38,336 nt of DNA from positions 1-38,336 of the forward strand of contig JAHBMJ010000941.1 in the NCBI GenBank assembly GCA_018398765.1, in the 5' to 3' direction. How positions within the stretch are numbered: position 1 is the first letter of the stretch; each line of letters starts with the position of its first letter. The notes below the pieces were generated by a model that worked only from the letters and a program-made list of their open reading frames with translations, searched no databases and was not told where the DNA came from. The translations under genes were made by a program, and so were the position numbers. This stretch comes from Chromera velia (Eukaryota > Sar > Chromeraceae). Shown piece after piece: positions 24,945-33,600 of this stretch.

Positions 24945-25463
24945 ATGCGTGTCCTCGCATTCCTCGTGCTGGCATGCATTGCCTCTCTGAGCAGTGCGAA
25001 GTTTGCCGAAAATGCAGGGAGCATGGTGGCATCACGAGACTCCGAATCGCCTTCTGTCCTCCTGGAAGAAAACCAAGTTTCCATACAGCAGCAGCGAAAG
25101 GATCTGAAGGACCAGGTAGAGAAGCTGTTCAAACAATCAATGGCAAAGAGAAGAGAGGCGGATGCTGCCAGGGGTCTCGCAAGCAAGCTGGCGGAGCTGG
25201 ACAAGTCACTTGAGGAGGCTGCACATGTCAAGGCAGGACAACCTGGCATCAAGCCTTTGGGTGGACTTTTCAAATCTCCCTTCCCTTCTCTGTCCTCCCT
25301 CTTTGGGTGGCAACAGAAACAGACCCCCGAAACACCAGTGATGCTCCCTGCAGATCCCACTGTGCATATCCATGTGTACAAGGTAGAACAACCACAGCCT
25401 TCCGGGGTCACGGTGCAACATGTACTCGCACCTGCAAGCGTCACAGTGCTCCCCAGCCAATAA
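24945..25463 (+). CDS. Secreted coiled-coil protein of unknown function (172 residues)
   Basis: This is a single uninterrupted frame, unlike the intron-rich neighbours. Residues 1-18 (MRVLAFLVLACIASLSSA) form a clear signal peptide with cleavage after Ala18. Residues about 38-95 are rich in Gln, Lys, Glu, Leu and Ala with heptad-like spacing (QRKDLKDQVEKLFKQSMAKR), so a coiled coil is likely. The C-terminal half is Pro-rich with a beta-like segment (TVHIHVYKVEQPQPSGVTVQ). It has no cysteine after the signal peptide and no membrane anchor or retention signal, so secretion or delivery to an endomembrane compartment is expected. I do not recognise a family. The stop codon overlaps an AATAAA motif. 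An antisense frame of similar length exists but lacks features of a real protein. Confidence 0.75.
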   Translation: MRVLAFLVLACIASLSSAKFAENAGSMVASRDSESPSVLLEENQVSIQQQRKDLKDQVEKLFKQSMAKRREADAARGLASKLAELDKSLEEAAHVKAGQPGIKPLGGLFKSPFPSLSSLFGWQQKQTPETPVMLPADPTVHIHVYKVEQPQPSGVTVQHVLAPASVTVLPSQ

Positions 25464-25464
25464 A
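25459..25464 (+). other. AATAAA polyadenylation motif overlapping the stop codon
   Basis: The last Gln codon and the TAA stop of the secreted-protein gene read CAATAAAA, so AATAAA spans the stop. If used, cleavage would fall about 10-30 nt downstream, giving an extremely short 3' UTR. This is a motif match only. Confidence 0.35.
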
Positions 25465-26967
25465 AAAGTCTTGCTTACTTTCAGCGCCTTCAGAATATTC
25501 TGCTCTGTGTCTACTTGCAAAGGGGAGGAACGAAAGGAAGGTAACGCAAACAGAACCCTCTCTGCATGCATGACAGTGAGCATTCATCCAAAAAAAGGAG
25601 GAATGCTTCCTCCTCCCTTACAACTGACAAGGCATGGACGGCCATCTTTGCACGAGGATGAGAAATAAGAAAAGAAATCAGAGGGCGCATCAGTCATTTC
25701 TGAAGGGAAGTAACGATACTTCAGGGAAAGATTTGGCGAGTTTGTTTTGACAGACACCTTCCTTCCTGCAAAAAAAAGCGTAGACATACCGACTGTTGTA
25801 GACAGATGTAGGGATGGTACAAGCTGGAAGCAGGGATCCAGATGCCTTTCCTTTTGTGTCAACGAGAAGCAGATCGATTCAACGACAGTGAGAAGTGGAG
25901 CGGGAGAGGCAAAGGCAAAAAAAGCCGGGAAGGACAAAACGAAAATTAAAACCCCATGGCCTAAATGTTACACTAAATCGGTGCACGAAATCCCGGCCTT
26001 TATCTCATTCCCTTTTGTTGGGTACAGTGGATGTACTACTGTGCCTGTTCCCTTCATTTCACGTCTTTCTCTCCTTCTCTTTCCCGCTCTCTCTCTAGCT
26101 CTGTCGTCTTTTTCCATCTTTTTTTCTGTTCGTTGCCTTTCTGTTCTGTTTTGTTCTTTTCTTTTTCTTTTTTCTTCCTCCTTTCTTTCTTTCTTTCTTT
26201 CTTCCTTTCTTTCTTCGACTGTCGGACTGTTTCTGTCTAATCCTGGGTCATCAAAGTGACACGATCAGATTTGATGTTTTGCGATTATACTTCTATGTTT
26301 TCTTCCATTTTTAGCAAGTCTTTCGTTTTCTACTTCCGTCTTTACTTCCGAGACTTCTTCCGCGCACGCCTTAAATAGTTTTTATGCAATTTCTTCCAAG
26401 TTTTCTTCCAAACATACCCCCCTCCTCAGTATTGTATTTTTATTTTTCTGGTTTGTTTTTATTTTCCTTTCTTCTTTGATTTCTTCCCTGAATCAGATTT
26501 CTTCGATCTATGCTACACTCCAATTTTTCTAGATTTTTTTTTCTAACGTGGCCCCCTTTTTAAAAAGTATGCCATGGTCTTTTCTTCTTCAGAATCTTCT
26601 TCTTCTTCTTCTTCTTCTTCTTCTATGTGTTCTTTAATGTTTTTTTCTAAGTTCCATACAACTATACTTCCATATATTCTTCTATTTTTTGAATTTTTTT
26701 CTTCTATACTGTTAGATTTTGGTTTATTCTTCTACCCCTTTAAAACTAGTTTCAAAAGTTCTTCTTTTCTTTCTTCCGTCTCTTCTTCCAACTGTTCTTG
26801 CGTGCTTCCTTCTATATGACTTGTTCCATTCTTTCTTCCATTTTTTCTTTTATCTGTTCTTCCAACCGTTCTTCTATGTTTTTTTCCATATCTTCTTAAA
26901 TCCCCCTAATTCTTCTTTAGGTTCTTCCCTTCCTTCGATCTTCTATTCTTTCTTCCATTCTTTCTTA

Positions 26968-27283
26968 CGGTGCAAGCCGTCCCCCGGCGCTGGGCCGGCA
27001 GTGGACCTCGGAACTGGGTGTCGGCTAAAAAAAAAAAAAAAGAAAAAAAGAAAGCGATCAGAGGAGATTTTTTTTTTTTCTTTCTTTTTTACTTTTTTAC
27101 CCTAGACAATATTTAATAACAGCTAGACAGTTGTGCAACACATGAACAACACTTGTGCAACACTTGAACAACAGTTGTTTGACTGAAAAAGAAAAAAAAA
27201 AGAAAAAAAAAAAAAGTAACTTTAATTATAAGGGTTTTGCATAATCTTTTTTTTTTTCTTTAGCCGACGCCTAGCCTCGGAAC
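26968..27283. repeat. GC-rich patch with A tail and matching inverted/direct repeats
   Basis: A GC-rich segment of about 60 bp ends GTCGGCT (27020-27026) and passes into a run of As. About 240 bp further on, a T run passes into AGCCGAC (27262-27268), the exact complement. CCTCGGAAC occurs directly repeated at 27006-27014 and 27275-27283. The segment between is AT-rich. The arrangement resembles an insertion or retro-element remnant, but no coding or RNA-gene promoter motif was recognised. Confidence 0.45.
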
Positions 27284-27755
27284 AAAACTGGAACATAAAT
27301 CTTATTAAATCCTAATCCTATCCTAGGGGTAATTTTCAAAAAAAAAAAAAAAAATGGTTATTTTCACTTTTTTATTTTTTTTTTTTGTTTTCTTGTAAGA
27401 AATTTATGGTTCCCTAGTGTTTTCGCATCCCCAGCATGGTTCTGAAAAAAAAAAGTTCGGAGAGCGTTTTTTTTTGTTTGTTTTTTTGTTTCAAAATTAC
27501 TCTTATAGATCTTATCCTTCTATTCTCTCTTCCCTTCCTTCTTCCATTCTTTCTTTCTTCCCTAGGTTCCTTTTTCCATTCTTTCATCCATTTTTTCTTC
27601 CCTTCTTTCTTTTTTTCCTTCTTCTATTCCATGATTAAATTCAACAGTCTATTTTATTTATGTGTCTCTCAGGAACTTCCTTATCAAAATCATTTTATTG
27701 TGTCAATTCGCTTCAAGCTTCTTCATTCTTTTGCTTTTTTCTTTAACTACTAGCT

Positions 27756-27870
27756 AGGTTTTTTAATAGTAAGCAAGATACATTTATTTTATATCCTGCT
27801 ATAACAAGCCACCACTAGGCTTTTATAGTGAGCAAGATATATTTCTAAAATAATATCCTGCTACCAAGCC
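27756..27870. repeat. Imperfect tandem duplication, about 55 bp unit
   Basis: Units at 27756-27810 and 27816-27870 share AGTRAGCAAGATAYATTT, a TATCCTGCTA core and AAGCC, with small indels. They are noncoding and AT-rich. Confidence 0.7.
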
Positions 27871-28189
27871 TATTTAGGAGTCCGTAATACTACACAATTT
27901 AATTGACACAAACTCTCTTACAATTAAGGATGCGGCCACACGTAAATTGTGTGACAAACACAGACGTGCACAACGAATTTTGACTTTCAATAGTACCCTC
28001 GAGCGCGGATCGAGAGCTTCGAAAAATGGAAGTTATGGAACACATCAAAACAAAAGACTTAATGGTGCATCTATTCAATAAGTATGCACCAAAAAGAAGC
28101 TCACAGTTGAATAATTTACCTTCTTTTCATATACAAAAACAGATGACCAATTGTGTCCTCTGGATTGAGGCAGCCAAGTTTTCTCTTTC

Positions 28190-28567
28190 ATGAGCGCGAG
28201 TGAAAAGAAGAAAACTGTGACCTTCACTTCTGCATGGCGCAATGCAGCGTACATGAAGAGAGAATTCACTGCCAAAGACGCGGAAAGATATCCAGATCAG
28301 CGGGTGCCTATGCTCTACCGCCATCTATGCGACGGGCGCGAGCTGCTTCTCCTGGGCTCGGAGTTGTCCGTCTTCGAGGATCGGAATCATGAGCCAGACG
28401 CAGAGACAACGCTCGCCCTGTTTCACCATGCGCTGTCTGATCGGTGGACATACTTCCACACGTACCAGCCAGGCGACGTCGTAATCTGGGACAACTTGCA
28501 GACCCTCCATAAAGCGATGCCCTTTATCAATGACGGGGCAGACTGCCGTCTCCTATGGCATGCTTAA
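28190..28567 (+). CDS. TauD/TfdA-type dioxygenase, C-terminal fragment (partial gene or pseudogene)
   Basis: This 125-codon frame matches the C-terminal part of Fe(II)/2-oxoglutarate dioxygenases of the taurine/2,4-D type. It has LYRHLCDGRELLLL, then TYQPGDVVIWDNLQTLHKAM, where His107 would be the distal iron ligand, then CRLLWH, where Arg120 would bind 2-oxoglutarate. Family members are about 280-350 residues. The N-terminal half with the HxD iron ligands is missing, so this piece alone cannot be active. An in-frame stop lies 24 nt upstream of the ATG, and the upstream kilobase is simple repeats, so missing 5' exons would have to lie far away. The fragment is GC-rich inside AT-rich DNA. It may be a relic of a transferred or duplicated gene, or the last exon of a split gene. 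Confidence 0.6.
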   Translation: MSASEKKKTVTFTSAWRNAAYMKREFTAKDAERYPDQRVPMLYRHLCDGRELLLLGSELSVFEDRNHEPDAETTLALFHHALSDRWTYFHTYQPGDVVIWDNLQTLHKAMPFINDGADCRLLWHA

Positions 28568-29629
28568 GCACGGGTGACGGAATCCTTCCCTTGGTGAGAT
28601 GCATGTTGTCGTTCCTGCGACGTCCGTGCAAACGGCATAGGCCCGCGTGATTGATATGCATGTCTTCAAATTTTTGAACTTAAATCATTAATCAAATTAA
28701 TTGAATTTTCATATATTGATTGATATGCATCATTATCAGGATACACTAGATCATATAGCATCGTGGCATCGTTATTTATCTAGACAAGCAAAGCATTCAA
28801 CGTTAGGTGGTAGGTTAGGACCGTTAGGTAAGAGAGAAACAGAGCAGCCCTCCCTAATTTCAAAGTTAGATCGATATGTATTTGATTGATCAAGATTCAT
28901 TTTGAACCGCGCACTATAGAAAACGGTCAGAGAAACACTCTAGGGAACGCTCTACGAAACACTCAGGCTCTAGCTCAGGCTGCTATTTTGATATAAAGAA
29001 AACTCCATAAATGAAAGTGCTAGTGAAAGTGAACAGAAGATACTCTAGGCTCCGCAGTGAGTCCGCACTATAAAAAGACATTAAAAAAATATCGGGGTAA
29101 ATTTTTTTTTATGTATATATATTTTTTATAAATCCTGATAAACAACAACAAACAAGTTGAAACAACAGTTGTTCAACTGTTGTTAAAATGTTGCAAGGAT
29201 GTACTTAGTCCACATGTTGCAAAGAGTATTAAAGACTCTATATAAAGAGTGTTACATCTAGTGTTACATAAAGAATAATACTTATTCAAGTGTTATTAAG
29301 GTGTTGCTATAAGGTGTTGTTCAGATGTTTGAAGCAAAGAGTGTTGCACAATGTTGCTTGAAAAACAACAATTGTTGTACCGATACATTAAAAAAAAAAA
29401 ATATCAGCACCGTTTATTATTTTTTTTCTTTTCTTTTTATAGTGCAGGGCGTAGAAGATACTTTTTTCCCTACACTGAAAAACGACCCTTGAAACGGCCA
29501 TCCATTAATAAAGTGGTACCCGGCCGGGCCGCTTTCACGAACCATAGCGTCTAGCACGGCGTTACCACGTACACGCGGATGTTTTTCCTGATTGTTTTTT
29601 TTATAGACCAAACCTTGACTCTTCGATTT
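28568..29629. other. AT-rich spacer 3' of the helicase gene
   Basis: No gene was found. Positions 29130-29370 are full of CAACA/TTGTT repeats, including an inverted repeat at 29161-29184 (11-bp arms AACAACAGTTG, 2-bp spacer). TTTATT at 29413-29418 reads AATAAA on the minus strand about 215 nt past the helicase stop and is a polyadenylation-signal candidate. A short GC-rich patch lies at 29515-29580. Confidence 0.6.
29161..29184. repeat. Short near-perfect palindrome
   Basis: AACAACAGTTG and its reverse complement CAACTGTTGTT are separated by TT. Similar TTGAACAACAGTTGTT sequence lies at 27171-27179 and around 29366-29376, so the motif is dispersed through the AT-rich block. Confidence 0.8.
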
Positions 29630-30663
29630 TCACTTTCCACTTTTTGGTTTATGACCTGACTTGACCCATTTTGGAATCTGAAAACGCCGTCCTCCTGCTT
29701 TCGTGTGCTGCTTTCTTTGAGCATGCGGCTTTTTCCCGCTCTCTGATGGCGCACTTGTTTTCTGGGTATTTTTTTTTACTTTTTTTTGTGCCCGCTTTTC
29801 TTCTGTCTCTTGTCCCCCATTTTCGACCTCTTCTGAAGGACGACGCTGACCCTGATCCCTTGAGGACGAAGACGAGGCAGAGGAGGGAGATGGAGACATG
29901 TCCTCATCCTCACCCTCAAGACCTGAAGGAGAAGATCCTCCGGACATCGACTCATCATCATCATCTTCCTCCTCCTCCTCATCGTCTCCGTCGTCATCCA
30001 GAGACATGCCGTGCCCTGCACAGTCGAGCCATGAAAATCTCAAAAACACCCGTGCACTCACTAAGGAGGAGTGAAAGAAGTCTTGTCTCAACAAGCGCAA
30101 AGGGAGACAGTAGGGGAAACAACCTCGACATCTGCCTGATGAAATCAAAAAGATAATTGACCAGGGAGACAACAGCAGAGAAAGAGCGACTTGAAGCCGA
30201 CTGACGTCTGAGAGTGGTTTCATATTCTTTTGCAGACATCTTGCCAGCCTTCAGCTTTTTAGCGAGACGCTCTGCAGGTGCACACACATATACGCGCCCA
30301 CACACGGAGATGAAGCGAGACAAAGCGGCCAAAGAGAAGAGACAGACATTCACTGGGGGGTTTACCAAAAACCTAGAGGCTTCATTGGACGGTCAGCTTC
30401 AAGGTATTTGGAAGATGGGCAGAAACATAGATTAAAAGATTAGATATGTGCATAGAGGGATAGAGATAGATAAATCGAATGAGGGAGAGAGAGAGAGAAA
30501 GAGACGGGGAAGAGGAGGGTGCAGCCTCAGACAAACCTCTTCCTTGTGTTACTGTGTATTGATTGGTCAGACCATTGCAAGCGACAGGATTCGAATGAAC
30601 CTCAAGATGGCCTCAGTACCTCCTTTCCACCTTCTTTATTTCATTTGATTCAGTCACGCGTTC

Positions 30664-30694
<31 letters not shown>

Positions 30695-33600
30695 GGAAAG
30701 GACGCACGCAGACGCACAGTCAGGTAGACATAAAACTCGAGAGCCAGAGAGATCGACACAGCTTGAAGAAACATCGCACGTATGGGAGAGACATACAAAC
30801 CTTCGAGTGCTAATTCTTCCCACTCGTCGACCTTGCTTTGTCTGCACACAGAGGACAGAAGCTTGTGAATTCATGTCGTTAGCTCTCTCTCACCATAAAT
30901 TCTCTAGAGGTGGCAGTTGCAGTTGGGAGGGGAGAGCCAAGAAGAGCAACGTCGAGTCGGTGTTTACTTTTCTTTTCACAACAACTTCTTTTTCCCACAA
31001 AACAGCATGCTTTCAACCACGCAAGAGAGCCAGTCAGGGGAGCACAGACACATGAGACCTCATTGAGGATTTTCTGTCTGGACTGTATTGGAGAGCGACC
31101 GTGCCGCTTGAAATTCGAGAAGAAGCGATCTCTGACAAACTCCTTTCAGGTTTCTGTAGATATGAGTCTCACAGGATGAGCAATGCGTGAGGCAGAAATG
31201 GGTGCCGGGCAGTGACAGAAGCTGGGCGGTGAAAGAAGACAAACGGAGAAGTAGGCACACATACCTTTTTGACTGTCGCTTTTCCGACCGGCTGCGTTCC
31301 CTCTTTTTCCTCTCAGCTTGCTCCTCCTTCTTCTTTGCTTGCCTGCAGAACCCTCAAGTGTGCGTTTGTGCCCACAGAGAAAACGTGAAAGAGGTGGGGC
31401 GGAAACAGAACCACGGCGGCTATCAAGCAAACACAACGGTTATCAAGCAAACACACAGTCAGTCTTGCATTGTGGGAGTCCGAAACAGAAAGAAGAAATA
31501 CTGCAAACTTGACCTCGCTTTCTCTCCACCTTTCCCCCTTCCGGATTTCCCATTGCGTCCAGAGAGAAGCAAAAGAAGAGAAGGTGAGGGATAAAGAAGA
31601 GACAAGAAGGACGAAGACCAAGCTGCCAAGCCGACATCGGATCTCGGAATCTCTAAATTGGGATGTACGAAGAAGACCTTGCAAGCACTCTGGAAGTTGC
31701 AGACAATTCCGTTCTCTTTTAGCGCGTTAAAAGAAGAGCTGAAAGTCTTTCTATCGGGGCTCACCTCTCTCTCTCGCGTTCTCTCTCCTCCTTCCTCTGT
31801 TCCCGTTTGTCCTTCTCAGCAGCAAGACGGGTCTGTCTGGCAGTCTCCCTCTCGGCGTCCTGAAAATTAAAGATCAAAGACAGATGGATGCTGCAGAATT
31901 TATGTCTTTTTCTATTTTACAGAATCACAAAAAAAAAAAGAATGAAGACACGCAGAGATCAGTTGAAGAAGCGATCCCACGTCCAGAAGCTTCCCGCTGA
32001 TGCAATAAACCTCCAAGGGAGCTCAGGAGGTCTTCTCCCCCCTCCCCCTGGGGGCCTTCCCCCCTCTCTCTCACACACACATACATGCAGACAGACTATG
32101 TCGTCTTTTCTTTCCTTTTCCCTTCCTTTCAGACAGACAGACAGACACACACACAAACACACACGTGTAAGCAAAAAGACTCCGCCATCCGACCTTGAAG
32201 GGGACTAGCTGGGGGTCCAGGGGACTCTGTTGGAAGTGTTCGACCCTCCTTCCGAGGATCTCCTTCACTCTGGGGATGCGCAGAAGGGCGTAGAAGTTCG
32301 CCACGCGACCGAGCTCCAGTTTCTGCTCCCATGCACGAATAGGGTCAGGGGGGGCGGGGGAAGACAACAAAATCATCATCATGATCACGCAGACATTTTA
32401 TGGCAAAGAAATGACGAAGACGATGTCATCGTGGCAAGGACAAAAACTTCAAGCAGCCGGACATCCGCTTGATTGTGCATAGACAGAGCGCACAACGAAG
32501 AAGGGGCAAACAATAGGAGGTGAAGAAAAGATGATTTGAGCCAATGGAGGTCACGGCAGGAAGATGATAAGTGGATAAGAAGAGACTCATCTTCTTTTCC
32601 TCCCAACTACCTTGAAGTCAAATTTAAATCATTACTGAGAACACTCACTTACTCATTACGGGGGACCGACCTTGAATGGGAAGAGAAACGCCAACTTATG
32701 CTCCTTGTAGGCCCTCACGTGTGCAACAAAGGCGCTCGTTCCCTTCTGAAGAAGATCCCGATCCTGTGCACACACATGGGGGGATTTCATCTCCCTTTCT
32801 CTTTCTGTGTGTGCGTGTGTGTGTGTGAATGAATGAGGGGGGGGGAGGGAGGAGACAGAGAAAGGGGCGGACGGACAGAGACGCAGAGACACAGACAGGA
32901 AGAGAGAAGGAAAAAAGAAGCAGAAAAAAGAAGAGCACAAAGGAACCCACACGCAGAAAGTGCGCGTACACAGAGAAGAGCTCAGCCCTAGAAAAGATGA
33001 CGCACCATCAAGACCAAGGGAGTCAAAACAGGAAGGAAACAGAACTGAAAGAAAAAACACCACATCCATGCAAGTGCCCCGACCGACCTTGATAGCTAGA
33101 CATTGCACATTCCTCCTCAAAGTTTCGGCTTCCACAGAAGACAGAGGATACCCAGCTGACTCGTCCTCCCTCCCCATCTTCTTTCCCTTCTCCTTCTTCT
33201 GCCCACCAACACCACTCATTTCAAGTCCCAGCGCCGTTGCCCACACCGACTCCCTCATGTCTGATATCGTCACCCCCCTCCCCTTCAGGAAAGGCACATA
33301 CGCAATCTCAGAAGGACTGAGGAGGAGCACTGTCTGTCCGCTTCTCCCTGCCCGTGCAGTCCTCCCAATCCTATGAATGAAGTAGTCAGGATCCTGTGGA
33401 GCGTCCAACTGAAGGACCCAGTCAACAGAAGGAAGGTCAAGCCCACGTGCAGCGACGTCTGTTGTCACCAAAACTGTACCGCCACCCCCTCCTGCTTTCC
33501 CGGTGCTCTTGTTGCCTGACCCACCAGACGATGCAGCACCTGAGGGAGAGGACTCTGAAGCCTTCCCAGCTGCAGCCTCTGTCAATGCAGAGATTACGCG

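Larger units (their letters stand above)
25465..28189. other. Gene-poor, pyrimidine-rich and AT-rich spacer
   Basis: No supportable gene was found. The stretch 25464-26000 is of mixed composition. From about 26070 to 27640 the plus strand is dominated by T and C with TTCTTC and TTTCTTTC repeats (for example 26592-26622), so the Phe/Ser-rich frames seen there are translations of simple sequence. A GC-rich patch at 26968-27026 runs into an A tract. Positions 27756-27870 contain a tandem duplication. Poly-A and poly-T runs are frequent. Confidence 0.6.

Noticed and set aside
24917-25444. 175-codon antisense frame opposite the secreted-protein gene
   Set aside because: It is fully antisense to a frame with a signal peptide, coiled coil and properly placed TATA and AATAAA motifs. 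The antisense product is Ser/Cys/Leu-rich without recognisable domains.
25584-26259. Frames of 117 (minus) and 170 (plus) codons after the secreted-protein gene
   Set aside because: They overlap each other and have no domain, signal or splice continuation. The plus frame ends in Ser/Phe runs from simple sequence.
26031-27753. Phe/Ser-rich plus-strand frames
   Set aside because: They translate TTC/TTT pyrimidine repeats.
29490-29580. GC-rich patch with GTGGTA/TACCAC ends, possible tRNA-like or hairpin RNA
   Set aside because: I could not fold a cloverleaf with an anticodon arm and T loop. No internal promoter boxes are recognisable.
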